A stretch of DNA of 61,137 nt from an uncultured Rhodospirillales bacterium (GCA_903893975.1 CAITOL010000101.1:1-61137), one strand, 5' to 3'; shown: positions 1-10,297, numbered from the stretch's first letter. Made by a program: numbers and translations. Notes: a model not told the origin generated them from the sequence alone.

Positions 1-60
1 AGTCATAATATCTAACTAATTTGCGATCCCGCTGCGAGCAAATTCGTGCAGCCCAGGTGG

Positions 61-2604
61 TCAGGCCAGTGCCTTGACCACCTTCTCCCCCGTATCCCCG
101 CTCAATCCCGGTTGCGCCGCAATCCGTTCCAGCGCCGCCCGCATCAACCCGGAACGGCCCGGCTCATACCGCCGCCAATTGGTCAGCGGCGTCACCAGCC
201 GCGCCGCCGTCTGCCCGTTGTCCCGATCAACCGCAAGCACCATGTCTGCCAGGAACTGATAGCCGGAGCCGTCGAGCGCATGGAAATGCACCGCATTGCC
301 GCTGAACGCGCCCAACAGCGCGCGCACCCGATTGGGGTTGCGCAGGCTAAAATCCGCATGATCCGCCAGGTGCCGCACCACGGCACCGGTCTGCGGATGC
401 GGGGACGCCGCCTGCACGCTGAACCATTTATCCAGCACCAGCGGGTCCGACCGCCATTGCGCGTAAAACGTCGCAATCGCTGCCTCTCGCTGCGCATGAT
501 CCTGCTCTACCAGCACCTCCAGCGCGGCCAGCACGTCGGTCATATTGGCCTGGGCGGCAAACTGGTCCGTCGCCCGGCTCAGACCCGGCTGGCCGAGCGC
601 CGCCAGATACCACAGGCACCCGTTGCGCAGCGCCCGCGCGCCAGCGGTGGACGCAGCGCGCAACTGGTCGTAGGTCGCTTGCAACACATCCTGCAACTGC
701 GTCGCCAGCGCGGTGCGCACCTGTTGGCGCGCCTGATGCACCAGAACCGGGTCCACCGCCGTGATCTGGTCCATCACGACCGAGGTCGCGGGCAGCGCCA
801 GCAACTCCGCCACCAGGGCCGGGTCGGTGAGGGCGCGCAGCGCCGCGGCCAGGCCCCCGGCCAATCCGCCCAAGGCGTCCCCGGCATCCTCGCCGGTCAC
901 ATGCGCCAGAATCACCGCCATCGCCACCTGCTGCGTGGCATCCCAGCGGACAAAACTGTCGCGGTCATGCTGCGCCAGCAACAGCAACTGGCTGCGCGGC
1001 TGCCCGCTGAGCTTCACCGGCGCCGAAAACCCCCGCAGCAGCGATGGCACCGGTGCGGCCGTCATTCCGTCAAACGTTATCTGGGTTTCCGCCGCATCCA
1101 ACACCACCGTCCGCGTCGCCAACTCCCGCCCATCATGCGCCAACACCGCCATCGCCAGCGGAATCGGCAGTGGCGCGCCAACCTGCCGCACCGTCAGCGT
1201 GTAGCGCGCCTGTTCGGCAGCATAGCTGTCGGAAATCACCAACTCCGGCGTGCCCGGCCGGCTATACCAGGCCAGAAAGCGCATGATATCCACGCCATCA
1301 TCCGCCGCATCCTGCATCGCCCGCAGGAAATCCTCGATCGTGGCGGCCTGGTTGTCGTGCCGGGCGACATAGAAATCCATGCCGCGCCGAAACCCGGCCG
1401 GCCCCAGCACGGTGTGCAACATGCGCACGATCTCGGCGCCTTTCTCATACACCGTGGTGGTGTAGAGATTATCTACCGCCAGATAGCTGTCCGGCCGCAC
1501 CGGATGCGCCAGTGGGCCGGCATCTTCCGGATATTGCGCCGTGCGCAACCGCCGCGCCTCGCGAATGCGCTGCAACGCGGCGCTGCCGCGATCGGCGGAA
1601 AACTGCTGGTCGCGAAAAACCGTCAGCCCTTCCTTCAGGGAAAGCTGAAACCAGTCGCGGCAGGTAATGCGGTTGCCGGTCCAATTGTGGAAATACTCAT
1701 GCGCCACCACCGCTTCCACCGCTTCAAGTTCGCTATCGGTGGCGGTTTCCGCCCGGGCCAACACGTATTTGGTGTTGAAAATGTTGAGCCCCTTATTCTC
1801 CATCGCTCCCATGTTGAAATCAGCCACGGCGGCGATGTTGAACATATCCAGGTCATATTCCAGCCCGTAGACCTCTTCGTCCCAGCGCATCGCCGCCTTC
1901 AGCGCCTGCATCGCATGCCCGCAGCGGTCTTGGTCGCCATCACGCACCCAAATCGCCAACGCCACCGCGCGGCCGGACTGGGTCACAAACTGGTCGCGCA
2001 CCGCAATCAGGTCCCCAGCCACCAGGGCGAACAGATACGAAGGCTTGGGATGCGGATCGACCCATCGCGTCCAATGCCGGTAGCCGATGCGGCCTGCCGC
2101 CACCAGATTGCCGTTCGACAGCAGCACCGGATAGCGGGCTGCGTCCGCGATCAGGGTGGTGGAATAAATCGCCATCACATCCGGCCGATCCGGCAGATAG
2201 GTGATGCGACGAAATCCCTGCGCCTCGCATTGGGTGAAAAACGCCCCGCCGGACACGTACAACCCGCTCAGCGCCGCGTTGGCTTGGGGGGAGATATAGG
2301 TCTCGATCTCCAGCACGAACTGCGCCGGCACGGTGGCCAATTCCAGCGTGCCGTCGCCATGCAGCACATACTCACTGCGCGCCAGGGCGCGGCCATCCAG
2401 CGCCACGGCCAGCAAGGTCAGATGGTCGCCGTCCAGTCGCAGCGGCACCGCCTCACCCGATGCCGCCGGGTTGCGGCGCATCGCCAGCCGCGACCGCACC
2501 ACGGTCGCTTCCGGGTCCAGATCAAAGCGCAGATCGACCGTATCGACCAGGAAGGCGGGGGGCCGGTAATCGGCGCGAAACTGTGCAGCCGGGGACTCAG
2601 CCAT
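61..2604 (-). CDS. pepN: Aminopeptidase N (M1 family zinc metallopeptidase)
   Basis: Cytoplasmic broad-specificity aminopeptidase that removes N-terminal residues from peptides during protein turnover. The M1 signature is plain: the substrate-binding GAMEN motif near residue 265, then the zinc motif HEYFH near residue 300 followed by NWTGNRIT and the downstream glutamate in LKEGLTVF. At about 847 aa it has the usual length of the proteobacterial PepN subfamily. Frame-compatible GTG GTG ATG codons occur at 2610-2602; the ATG at 2604 is preferred because AGGAG lies 5 nt upstream, overlapping the first GTG. It follows cysNC by about 20 nt on the same strand and is probably cotranscribed, although no functional link to sulfate assimilation is known. 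Confidence 0.96.
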   Translation of the reverse strand: MAESPAAQFRADYRPPAFLVDTVDLRFDLDPEATVVRSRLAMRRNPAASGEAVPLRLDGDHLTLLAVALDGRALARSEYVLHGDGTLELATVPAQFVLEIETYISPQANAALSGLYVSGGAFFTQCEAQGFRRITYLPDRPDVMAIYSTTLIADAARYPVLLSNGNLVAAGRIGYRHWTRWVDPHPKPSYLFALVAGDLIAVRDQFVTQSGRAVALAIWVRDGDQDRCGHAMQALKAAMRWDEEVYGLEYDLDMFNIAAVADFNMGAMENKGLNIFNTKYVLARAETATDSELEAVEAVVAHEYFHNWTGNRITCRDWFQLSLKEGLTVFRDQQFSADRGSAALQRIREARRLRTAQYPEDAGPLAHPVRPDSYLAVDNLYTTTVYEKGAEIVRMLHTVLGPAGFRRGMDFYVARHDNQAATIEDFLRAMQDAADDGVDIMRFLAWYSRPGTPELVISDSYAAEQARYTLTVRQVGAPLPIPLAMAVLAHDGRELATRTVVLDAAETQITFDGMTAAPVPSLLRGFSAPVKLSGQPRSQLLLLAQHDRDSFVRWDATQQVAMAVILAHVTGEDAGDALGGLAGGLAAALRALTDPALVAELLALPATSVVMDQITAVDPVLVHQARQQVRTALATQLQDVLQATYDQLRAASTAGARALRNGCLWYLAALGQPGLSRATDQFAAQANMTDVLAALEVLVEQDHAQREAAIATFYAQWRSDPLVLDKWFSVQAASPHPQTGAVVRHLADHADFSLRNPNRVRALLGAFSGNAVHFHALDGSGYQFLADMVLAVDRDNGQTAARLVTPLTNWRRYEPGRSGLMRAALERIAAQPGLSGDTGEKVVKALA

Positions 2605-2623
2605 CACCACTCCTATCGACAGA

Positions 2624-4465
2624 TCAGTCGATCATACCGCGCCGCCGCAATTCGCCAACCACCTGATCCGCCAGCGCCTCCGGCGGCGCGTCGATCGTGG
2701 TCAGATGCACCTCCGGGCTCAGCGGCGCCTCATACGGTGCGTCCACGCCGGTAAAATTCCGGATCTGCCCCGCATCCGCCTTGGCATACAGCCCCTTCGG
2801 ATCGCGCCGCCGGCACTCATCCACCGGGGTGTCGACATAAACCTCCAGAAACTCGTTCTCCGCCACCCGCTCCCGCGCCAGCAGCCGCTCGGCGCGATAG
2901 GGGGAGATGAACGACACCAGCACGATCAGCCCCGCATCCACGCAGAGCCGCGCCACCTCGGCGACCCGGCGAATGTTTTCCACCCGGTCTGCCTCGCTAA
3001 ACCCCAGATCGCGGTTCAGCCCGTGCCGAACATTGTCGCCATCCAGCAGGATCGTATGCCGGCCGAGCGTATGCAGCCGGTTTTCCACCAAATTGGCGAT
3101 GGTCGATTTCCCGGCGCCTGATAGCCCGGTGAACCACAACACCGCCGGCCGCTGCCCCTTCAGCGCCGCCCGCGCCGCCTTATCCACGGTCAGCTGGTGC
3201 CAATGCACGTCAGACGCAATCCGGTCCGTGCCCAGGATCATCCCAGCGGCAACCGTGTTGCGGCTGATCCGATCGATCAGAATAAACCCGCCCAATGTGT
3301 GGCTGTGCGCGTAGGTCTCAAACACAATCGGCTGGCTCAAAGACAGCGTCACCTGGCCGATCTCGTTGAACTTCAGTTCGCGCGCCGACACCTCGGCCAA
3401 CGTGTCGACATCCAGCACATGCGCCACCGTCGCCACCGTCGCCACCACCAGCCGCGCGCCGATTTGCAGCAAATACGACCGGCCTTGGAACAGCGGTGCC
3501 TCATCGAACCAGGCCAGCCGCGCCGAAATCTTGTCGGTGGTTTCCGGCAACGGCAAACCCGCCAGCACATCACCGCGGGAGATATCGATCTCCTGGTCCA
3601 GCACCAACGTCACCGCATCCCCCGCCTCGGCCTGCGGCAGATCGCCGTCCATCGTCAGCACCCGCGTCACCGTCGCGGTCACGCGGGATTGCACGTTGGT
3701 GATCTGCTGCCCCGGCGCAATCCGCCCGGCCGCAATGGTGCCGGAAAAGCCACGGAAATCCAAATCCGGCCGGTTGACATACTGCACTGCCATACGGAAC
3801 GCCGCCTCGGTCGCCGCCATGCGCGGCGCGGCGTCTTCCAAGGCCGCCAGCAGGCTGCCACCGGTGTACCACGGCATCCGATCGGTCGGCGCCAGCACAT
3901 TGTCCCCGGCCACCGCGCAAACCGGAATCGCGGTCACCTCCAGCCCGCCCAGCTGGGCCGCAAAAGCCTGAAAATCGGCCACAATCGCCGCGAATCGCGC
4001 CTGATCGAACCCGATCAGGTCCATCTTGTTCACCGCCAGCACCACCTGACGGATCCCCAGCATGGACGCGATGGCCGCGTGCCGCCGCGTTTGGTTCAGC
4101 AAGCCTTTGCGCGCATCGACCAGCAAAACCGCCAAGTCGGCGGTTGATGCGCCGGTGACCATATTGCGCGTGTACTGCTCATGCCCCGGCGTATCCGCCA
4201 GGATGAACCGCCGGCTTGCCGTCTCGAAGTAGCGGTAGGCCACATCGATGGTAATGCCCTGTTCCCGCTCAGCGGCCAGCCCATCCACCAGCAGCGCGTA
4301 ATCAATCCCGCCGGGCACCGTGCCGTAGCGGCGGCTGTCGCGTTCCAATGCCGCCTGCACATCATCGGGGATGCGGCCGCATTCATACAGCATCCGGCCG
4401 ATCAGGGTGGATTTCCCATCATCGACGCTGCCGCAGGTCAGCACGCGCAAAAGGGAGTTGGGCAT
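2624..4465 (-). CDS. cysNC: Bifunctional sulfate adenylyltransferase subunit 1 / adenylylsulfate kinase
   Basis: Activates sulfate: the CysN half is the GTPase that drives APS synthesis by CysD, and the CysC half phosphorylates APS to PAPS. The N-terminal GTPase has the P-loop GSVDDGKS at residues 12-19, DTPGHEQY (G3) and NKMDL (G4), followed by EF-Tu-like beta-barrel domains. From about residue 440 an APS kinase begins, with a second P-loop GLSGAGKS, the [10 protein letters not shown] motif and SFISPYR with the conserved Ser. The length (613 aa) is typical of the alphaproteobacterial fusion. The start overlaps the cysD stop by one base (TGATG on the minus strand), so the subunits are translationally coupled. 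No PAPS reductase (cysH) is in the window. Confidence 0.97.
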   Translation of the reverse strand: MPNSLLRVLTCGSVDDGKSTLIGRMLYECGRIPDDVQAALERDSRRYGTVPGGIDYALLVDGLAAEREQGITIDVAYRYFETASRRFILADTPGHEQYTRNMVTGASTADLAVLLVDARKGLLNQTRRHAAIASMLGIRQVVLAVNKMDLIGFDQARFAAIVADFQAFAAQLGGLEVTAIPVCAVAGDNVLAPTDRMPWYTGGSLLAALEDAAPRMAATEAAFRMAVQYVNRPDLDFRGFSGTIAAGRIAPGQQITNVQSRVTATVTRVLTMDGDLPQAEAGDAVTLVLDQEIDISRGDVLAGLPLPETTDKISARLAWFDEAPLFQGRSYLLQIGARLVVATVATVAHVLDVDTLAEVSARELKFNEIGQVTLSLSQPIVFETYAHSHTLGGFILIDRISRNTVAAGMILGTDRIASDVHWHQLTVDKAARAALKGQRPAVLWFTGLSGAGKSTIANLVENRLHTLGRHTILLDGDNVRHGLNRDLGFSEADRVENIRRVAEVARLCVDAGLIVLVSFISPYRAERLLARERVAENEFLEVYVDTPVDECRRRDPKGLYAKADAGQIRNFTGVDAPYEAPLSPEVHLTTIDAPPEALADQVVGELRRRGMID

Positions 4466-5391
4466 CAGAAATACCCCTCGCGCTTTTTCTTCTCCATAGA
4501 CGATTCCTGATCCTGATCGATCAGCCGCCCGGCCCGCTCCGATTCACGTGTCGTATGCATTTCCGCGACGATCTCGGCGATCGTCGCCGCCGGCGAGGTC
4601 ACAGCGGCGCTATAGGGATAACACCCGAGGGAGCGGAACCGCACCAGCCGGTCAACCGGCTGCTCGCCGGGGCGGAAGCGGAAACGGTCGTCATCCACCA
4701 CGATCAGGCTGCCATCGCGCTCCACCGTCGGCCGCATCTTGGCGAAATAGAGTGGCACCACCTCGATGCCTTCCGCTTCGATATAGGTCCACACGTCCAA
4801 CTCGGTCCAGTTGGACAGCGGAAACACCCGCAGCGTCTCACCCGCGGCTAACTGGCCGTTATAGACATTCCATAATTCCGGCCGTTGCCGCTTGGGGTCC
4901 CAGGTCTGGCCCGGACCGCGCACGGAAAAAATCCGCTCCTTCGCCCGCGACCGTTCTTCATCTCGCCGCGCACCGCCAATCGCGGCGTCATATCTGCCCT
5001 CGGTCAGCGCCTGCTTCAGCGCCTCGGTCTTCATCACCGCGTTATAGAACACGCTGTCATGGTCGAACGGATTGACGTTGTCGCGAATGCCGTCGGGATT
5101 GGTATAAACCCGCAAATCCAGCCCAAACGCCCGTACCGTGCGGTCGCGAAACGCGATCATGTCGCGAAACTTCCAGCGCGTGTCGATATGCAGCAGCGGA
5201 AATGGCGGCACCCCGGGATAGAACGCCTTGCGGCACAAATGCAGCAGCACCGAACTGTCTTTGCCGATGGAATACATCAACACCGGCGCCCGCGCCTGGC
5301 CCACAACCTCCCGCAGGATATGAATGGCCTCAGCCTCAAGCACACGCAGATGCAACGGCAGCCCAGCCTTCCGGCCCAGTGACGCGGACAT
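4465..5391 (-). CDS. cysD: Sulfate adenylyltransferase subunit 2
   Basis: Catalytic subunit of ATP sulfurylase, forming APS and pyrophosphate from ATP and sulfate together with CysN. It shows the PAPS-reductase/ATP-pyrophosphatase loop [12 protein letters not shown] near the N-terminus, the [12 protein letters not shown] segment and the C-terminal [10 protein letters not shown] typical of CysD. The open frame extends to 5463, but the family N-terminus ([16 protein letters not shown]...) begins at the ATG at 5391, giving 308 aa, the normal size. It is first in the operon cysD-cysNC-pepN. A possible sigma-70-type promoter lies about 80 nt upstream at 5474-5502. Confidence 0.96.
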   Translation of the reverse strand: MSASLGRKAGLPLHLRVLEAEAIHILREVVGQARAPVLMYSIGKDSSVLLHLCRKAFYPGVPPFPLLHIDTRWKFRDMIAFRDRTVRAFGLDLRVYTNPDGIRDNVNPFDHDSVFYNAVMKTEALKQALTEGRYDAAIGGARRDEERSRAKERIFSVRGPGQTWDPKRQRPELWNVYNGQLAAGETLRVFPLSNWTELDVWTYIEAEGIEVVPLYFAKMRPTVERDGSLIVVDDDRFRFRPGEQPVDRLVRFRSLGCYPYSAAVTSPAATIAEIVAEMHTTRESERAGRLIDQDQESSMEKKKREGYF

Positions 5392-5473
5392 ATTGTTCAA
5401 AACCCTGTTACATCCAGCCACGCGGTGGATGATGGCCCGCCACCCGCCAATACGGCATGACAATCAGGTCGAA

Positions 5474-5502
5474 CTTATACGCAGGTCAATTTTTTCCGGC
5501 AA
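5474..5502 (-). promoter_or_regulatory. Putative sigma-70-type promoter of the cysD operon
   Basis: Read on the minus strand, TTGCCG (5502-5497) is followed after exactly 17 nt by TATAAG (5479-5474). The elements sit in an unusually AT-rich stretch between the transglutaminase stop and cysD, and the -10 ends about 82 nt before the cysD ATG. The leader would be about 75 nt. This is a pattern match only; no binding site for a CysB-like regulator was recognised. Confidence 0.4.
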
Positions 5503-5535
5503 GTCATTGGCATATCATTAACATTTTTCGAAGTG

Positions 5536-6381
5536 TTACTGTTGCGGCGCCTGCTCGCCGGCCTGCCGCACCGCAACCGTCACCACCAGCGTCTCCGCCC
5601 CCGGCCCGCGCCGCACACCACGGATCGGCGCGGCGATGGCGGCATCAAGCCCCACCGCCAACCGGATATAGCGTTCGGTCGGGCAGGTCTTGTTCGCGGG
5701 GTCAAAGCCAACCCAGCCCAGATGCGGCACCAACGCCTCCGCCCAGGCGTGATGCGCCGCCTCGGCATCCGCGCCATCAGTCAACAAATACCCGGTCACA
5801 TACCGGCTCGGGATACCCAACTGCCGCGCGGCGCTGAGGAAGATATGCGCATGGTCCTGGCACACGCCGCGCTTGCCGGCAAACGCCTCCGCCGCCGACG
5901 TCGCCGCATGCGTGCTGCTAATTTCATAGGCCACCTGCGCATGCAGGGTCGCCATCAGGCCATGCAGCGTGTTCATCTCATCGGTCACGCCGTGGCTGTG
6001 CACGTGCACCGATTGCGCGAGTGCCGCAATCGCCGCACTCGGCTTGGTCAGCCGCGTTTCCCGCAGGTAGACCGCAGGCGATGCCGCCTCATCGGTCAGG
6101 CCGACAATGCCGGCCGTATCGGTGGTGTGCACCACCCCCTCAGCCGCAACCCGCAACGGTCCGGCCTCACCGTTGGAGGCGATCAGATGCACCACATTGC
6201 CGAATGCATCCGTATAGCGCGCCGCCGTTTCAATCCCCGGCGCGCTGATCCGCCAATGTTCGATCGACTGCCCTGCATGGCGCGGCGGGCTCAGGCGCAG
6301 CGCCTGCACCGTCGTGCCACCGTCGCGGTCATAGGTGTATTCGCTCTGATGCGAGATTGCGATGCGCACGGGTTCGCTCAC
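5536..6381 (-). CDS. Transglutaminase-like cysteine protease family protein with Bact_transglu_N domain
   Basis: Papain-like fold protein of the bacterial transglutaminase-like family, predicted to hydrolyse or form amide bonds; no substrate is known. The first ~85 residues fit the N-terminal domain of these proteins (YTYD...V..LRLSPP). The catalytic Cys sits in GKRGVCQDHAHIF, the His in HAWAEALV and the Asp in GWVGFDPANK. The GTG start at 6381 overlaps the stop of the upstream alpha-E gene by one base. It is the third gene of a minus-strand operon with an ATP-grasp and an alpha-E protein, a widely conserved trio thought to make or process a peptide-like product. Confidence 0.9.
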   Translation of the reverse strand: MSEPVRIAISHQSEYTYDRDGGTTVQALRLSPPRHAGQSIEHWRISAPGIETAARYTDAFGNVVHLIASNGEAGPLRVAAEGVVHTTDTAGIVGLTDEAASPAVYLRETRLTKPSAAIAALAQSVHVHSHGVTDEMNTLHGLMATLHAQVAYEISSTHAATSAAEAFAGKRGVCQDHAHIFLSAARQLGIPSRYVTGYLLTDGADAEAAHHAWAEALVPHLGWVGFDPANKTCPTERYIRLAVGLDAAIAAPIRGVRRGPGAETLVVTVAVRQAGEQAPQQ

Positions 6382-7319
6382 TAAACGAAGTGGAATTCGT
6401 CCGCGACGGCTTCGGCCATCTCGGCGGTATCAATGATGAACTGGTCGAGAAACGCGCCAAGCCCGTCACGCAACAGCGCGTCAATCTGCACCTGCGCCAG
6501 CTTGCCGTAGCGGGCGCCCGCCAAAGCCAGGCCCATCTGCCCGCGCTCGGTCAACTCCACCAGGCTCGCCAACGATGCCTGCACCTGGTCGGTGCAATAG
6601 CGCAGGCTGCGCGGCATTTCCTGCCGCAAGATCAGGAACTCAGCGATGTTATTCGGCCGATACGCTTCCTGGAAAAAATGCCGGTACGAACGATGCGCCG
6701 AAACCGAGCGCAGAATGGTTTCCCATTGATAGGCGTTGCGGTCGCTGCTGCCGGTTCCCGGCAGCAACACGGCATATTTCATCTTCAGGATGCGCGCCGT
6801 GTTATCGGCCCGCTCCAGAAACGCGCCGATCTGGCTGAAATGAAACCCTTCCGTGCGCAGCAGCGTGCCAATCGTCGCCCCGCGGAACATGGCGGAGCGT
6901 TGCCGGACCCAATCCAGAAACTCCGGCAGGCGGGCTGGCCCAATGCGCTCGGGCTGCAAATCCGCCAACTCGTTCCAGGTCGAGTTCAACGCCTCCCACA
7001 TCTCGCTGGTCAGAGCGGTGCGCACCGAGCGCGCATTGTTGCGGGCAATTTCCACGCAAGACCGCACCGACGACGGATGGTCGCGGTCCAACAGCAGGAA
7101 CGCCCGTATCGCCTCCGGCGTTGCCGGCCGCTTCTTGGCCTCGAACGCATCCAGGCACCCCGCGGCCACCAGAATAGACCGCCAATCCTCCCGATGCCCG
7201 CCGCCGCTATTCGGCGTTAAGGCGCTTCGGTAGCCCACTTCGGTCAGGCGGGCGATATTCTCCGCCCGCTCCATGTAGCGCGACATCCAGAACAGGCTTG
7301 CAGCCGTACGACCGAGCAT
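6381..7319 (-). CDS. Alpha-E domain-containing protein
   Basis: All-helical protein of the alpha-E (DUF403) family, of unknown biochemical function. The N-terminus MLGRTAASLFWMSRYMERAENIARL is characteristic, as is its position between a circularly permuted ATP-grasp gene and a transglutaminase-like gene. At 312 aa it has the family's normal length. The ATG is separated by a single base from the stop of the ATP-grasp gene, and its own stop overlaps the next GTG. This tight coupling suggests that the three proteins are made in fixed proportion and form a complex or a short pathway. Confidence 0.93.
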   Translation of the reverse strand: MLGRTAASLFWMSRYMERAENIARLTEVGYRSALTPNSGGGHREDWRSILVAAGCLDAFEAKKRPATPEAIRAFLLLDRDHPSSVRSCVEIARNNARSVRTALTSEMWEALNSTWNELADLQPERIGPARLPEFLDWVRQRSAMFRGATIGTLLRTEGFHFSQIGAFLERADNTARILKMKYAVLLPGTGSSDRNAYQWETILRSVSAHRSYRHFFQEAYRPNNIAEFLILRQEMPRSLRYCTDQVQASLASLVELTERGQMGLALAGARYGKLAQVQIDALLRDGLGAFLDQFIIDTAEMAEAVADEFHFV

Positions 7320-7320
7320 A

Positions 7321-8769
7321 TCAGTCCTCCAGGACCCAAGTATCCTTGGTTCCGCCTCCCTGGCTCGAATTGACCACCAGCGATCCCTTCTTCAGTGCCA
7401 CCCGCGTTAACCCGCCAGGGGTAATGCGGATCTGGTCGCCCACCAGCACAAACGGCCGCAAATCGACATGGCGCGGCCCAATCCCGTTGCTCTCGAACGA
7501 CGGGCAGGTCGACAGCGACAAAGTCGGTTGGGCGATATAATTGCTCGGATTGGCCTGAATGCGGCTGGCAAATTCCCGCCGCTGCATCTTGCTCGCATGC
7601 GGGCCAATCAACATCCCATAGCCGCCAGACCCGTGCACTTCCTTCACCACCAGGTCCTGCAGATTGTCGAGCACATGCGTGCACTCATCATCCACCGCGC
7701 ACCGGAACGTCGGCACATTGTTCAGGATCGGCTTTTCGCCGGTATAGAACTCGACGATTTCGGGAACATAGGCATAAATCGCCTTATCATCGGCAATGCC
7801 GGTGCCCGGCGCGTTCACCAGCGTCACCTTTCCGGCGCGATAAAGGTCGAACAACCCGGGCACGCCGAGCAGGCTATCGGCCCGGAAGTTCAGCGGGTCG
7901 ATAAAATCATCGTCGATCCGGCGATACAGCACATGCACCTGCTCGCGCCCGCGAATGGTGCGCATGAACAGCGCGCCATCCTCCACGATCAAATCGCTGC
8001 CCATCACCAACTCAACGCCCATCTGGTCGGCCAGAAAGGCGTGCTCGAAATAGGCCGAATTAAACATCCCCGGTGTCAGCACCGCGATCGTCGGGTCGCC
8101 GTCACACTGCGCTGGCGCGACGCTTTCCAAGGTCTGACGCAGCAATTCCGGATATTGCTCAATCTGCGCCACCCGGTGTGCGGCGAATAACTCCGGAAAC
8201 AACCGCATCATCGCCTCGCGATTTTCCAGCATGTAGGACACGCCGGACGGCGTCCGCAGATTGTCCTCCAACACAAAGAACCCGCCCGCGCCGGTGCGCA
8301 CGATATCCGTGCCTATAATATGGGCGTAGACATTGCGCGGCGGATCAAACCCCATCATCTCCGGCAGAAACGCCGAATTGCCGGTGACCATCTCCGCCGG
8401 AATCCGTCCGGCCCGCACAATCTCCTGCCGGTGGTAGATGTCGTAGAGAAAGGTATTCAGCGCCCGCACCCGCTGCTCGATGCCGCGCTGCAAAAACCGC
8501 CATTCGGAGGCGGCCAAAATCCGCGGAATCAGGTCAAACGGGATCAACCGCTCGCTTGCAGCCGCGTCGCCATAAACGGCAAAGGTAATGCCGCTGCGCC
8601 GGAAAATGGCATCGGCTTCCTGCTGCTTATGGCGAAACCCGTCGCGCGTCTGCCCCTCCAGCCAACGCGTCAGCTCGGCATATTGCGGCCGCGGCGTGCC
8701 ATCGGCCTGCAGCATTTCGTCATACGCTTCGGGTGACCCACCAGCAACATATGCCTGTTTTTTGAGCAT
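7321..8769 (-). CDS. Circularly permuted ATP-grasp type 2 protein
   Basis: Predicted ATP-dependent carboxylate-amine ligase with a circularly permuted ATP-grasp fold (CP_ATPgrasp family). Recognisable segments are the N-terminal YDEML..DG..RP.Y motif, RRSGITFAVYGD, the glycine-rich LLGVPGLFDLYRAG, NAPGTGIADDKAIYAYVPE, and the VVKEVHGSGGYGM loop that should contact ATP. A TTG at 8775 is possible, but the ATG at 8769 is preferred, with AGGAC about 10 nt upstream; it gives 482 aa. It is first in the ATP-grasp / alpha-E / transglutaminase operon, and its product is presumably the ligase of the system. Substrates are unknown. Confidence 0.93.
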   Translation of the reverse strand: MLKKQAYVAGGSPEAYDEMLQADGTPRPQYAELTRWLEGQTRDGFRHKQQEADAIFRRSGITFAVYGDAAASERLIPFDLIPRILAASEWRFLQRGIEQRVRALNTFLYDIYHRQEIVRAGRIPAEMVTGNSAFLPEMMGFDPPRNVYAHIIGTDIVRTGAGGFFVLEDNLRTPSGVSYMLENREAMMRLFPELFAAHRVAQIEQYPELLRQTLESVAPAQCDGDPTIAVLTPGMFNSAYFEHAFLADQMGVELVMGSDLIVEDGALFMRTIRGREQVHVLYRRIDDDFIDPLNFRADSLLGVPGLFDLYRAGKVTLVNAPGTGIADDKAIYAYVPEIVEFYTGEKPILNNVPTFRCAVDDECTHVLDNLQDLVVKEVHGSGGYGMLIGPHASKMQRREFASRIQANPSNYIAQPTLSLSTCPSFESNGIGPRHVDLRPFVLVGDQIRITPGGLTRVALKKGSLVVNSSQGGGTKDTWVLED

Positions 8770-8866
8770 AAACAAACGGTCCTGACACTCTGGAGACGAA
8801 ATGCAGCCTCAGTCGCAAAAACTATCCCATACTACGCAAGAACCGTGCCTCAGGCGTAGTGGGCGG

Positions 8867-9646
8867 TCAGCTCCGCTCCGTCGGCGTCGCTGGCAAATCG
8901 ACCGATGCCAACTCGATCAACCGTGCCCAGGACCCTGCGGAGTGCAGATGGGCATAGATCGCCCCAAGCCAGCCGCGCTGACGCCATTCCAGAAACGTCG
9001 CATCGCTCACCGCCGCAAGCCGGTCGGCGCGCAGCAGTTGAAAGCCACGCACGCGCAATTCGCCGCCACCAGTGAAGGTCACCGCTGCTTCCTCTTCCTC
9101 CAGCAACCCCTCGGTGGCCAGCGCTCGGGCCATCGCGGTGGCCGCGTTGATATTGGCGCGCGATGATGTGCACAGCGCCACCGCATCATTCAGCATCTGG
9201 GTCGGCTTACCGTCCTCAAACATCCGCGCCGCATCGGGATTGCTAAAGGCCTCGGCCGTGGTCTCCATCCCGATATAGGTCGCGCCGCTCGACTGGTCGT
9301 CGATCAGCACGAACGGATAGCTCCGCACATAAGCCGGCACATAGGTATCTGGCCGCCAGGCGCCGTTTTTGTCGATGAACAGGTTACCCCGCGCATCCAA
9401 CCCCACCAACACCACCGGCACCGGATCTGGCCCGGCGGTAAACAGGATCGGGTAGCAGCGCCCGGCCGCCTCAAATTCCGCCAGCCCAATCGGGACCCAT
9501 TGCGCGGCGGCGGCAAAGCGGTATCCAGTTGTGCGGTCTAACCGCAGATCCGGCGTTTCGCTCGGATTGACGCCGACGACGTTGGAAAAGAACAAGGGCA
9601 TTTGCGGTGCGGCCGCAGGCGCGGTTTCGGGGGCGGTATCAGACAT
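8867..9646 (-). CDS. SapC family protein
   Basis: Resembles the SapC family (PF07277), proteins of unknown role first noticed next to an S-layer gene in Campylobacter; the name is historical and does not imply transport. Supporting features are the N-terminal PLFFSNVVGVNP segment, an aromatic middle region with FIDKNGAWRPDTYVPAYVRSYPF, and the C-terminal LAAVSDATFLEWRQRGWLGAIYAHL. The frame opens at 9703, but the ATG at 9646 has the purine-rich GAGAGA just upstream and gives 259 aa. It appears monocistronic, between the ATP-grasp operon and the CinA-like gene. There is no signal peptide. Confidence 0.82.
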   Translation of the reverse strand: MSDTAPETAPAAAPQMPLFFSNVVGVNPSETPDLRLDRTTGYRFAAAAQWVPIGLAEFEAAGRCYPILFTAGPDPVPVVLVGLDARGNLFIDKNGAWRPDTYVPAYVRSYPFVLIDDQSSGATYIGMETTAEAFSNPDAARMFEDGKPTQMLNDAVALCTSSRANINAATAMARALATEGLLEEEEAAVTFTGGGELRVRGFQLLRADRLAAVSDATFLEWRQRGWLGAIYAHLHSAGSWARLIELASVDLPATPTERS

Positions 9647-9724
9647 TCCGGTCTCTCTCGTAAAGGGCGCGCTGGGAGATAACGCAGTCCTAGCGCCAAT
9701 CAAATCGGCGTGTAAGCATTTGTC

Positions 9725-10216
9725 TCAACCGATCAACTGCAACTGTTGCTCAAACAGGCGCAACAAGGCTTGCGCGAAATGCCGCATATTGGCTTCCCGG
9801 TCAGATAACCCGGTCTCCAGCGTCAACGATGCCTGCACCTCCGGCCCGACGACGGCCACGCAGGCATGCCCGGCGCCATAGCCGTAGCTGGTCCCGGTCG
9901 GCCCGGTGGCGCCAATCTCGGCAATGCCCCAGTCCGTGCCCAACTGCTCGCGCATCGCGCCGGCGAGCAGCAAGGCCAACGCCTCTGTGCCCGGCGGCAC
10001 TGCGGCCATCTGGTCATCGGTCAACCCCAGCAATTCCCGCCGCGCCCGCTTGGTATAAACCACCGTGCCGCCGAGAAAATAAGCCGACGCGCCGGGAACC
10101 GCCAGCAACGCCGCGGAAATCAACCCGCCGGCGGAGCTTTCAGCAACCGCGACCGTATCGCGGCGCGCTTTGAGTAACGGGGCGATCCGATGGGCCGTCG
10201 GCAGCAGGGTGTCCAT
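9725..10216 (-). CDS. pncC: CinA-family nicotinamide-nucleotide amidohydrolase
   Basis: Stand-alone C-terminal CinA domain, expected to deamidate nicotinamide mononucleotide to nicotinate mononucleotide in the bacterial pyridine nucleotide cycle. The signature VAESSAGGLISAALLAVPGAS (with the catalytic Ser region) is near residues 25-45, followed by FLGGTVVYTKRARRELLGL and the GATGPTG loop. At 163 aa it is the usual length for PncC. It diverges from the MBL-fold gene at 10298 with about 80 nt between the starts. Confidence 0.9.
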   Translation of the reverse strand: MDTLLPTAHRIAPLLKARRDTVAVAESSAGGLISAALLAVPGASAYFLGGTVVYTKRARRELLGLTDDQMAAVPPGTEALALLLAGAMREQLGTDWGIAEIGATGPTGTSYGYGAGHACVAVVGPEVQASLTLETGLSDREANMRHFAQALLRLFEQQLQLIG

Positions 10217-10297
10217 AACGTGTTTCTCCGTGGTTCATTGCTGGCACGACTATGGTAGAAGTGCCGGGAAAGACCGCAAGCGGTAAGGGAGCGATAA

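Noticed and set aside
46-2754. A 902-codon plus-strand open frame opposite pepN
   Set aside because: It is Arg/His/Gln-rich, lacks a ribosome site, and lies antisense to clear pepN and the cysNC end; it is a high-GC artefact.
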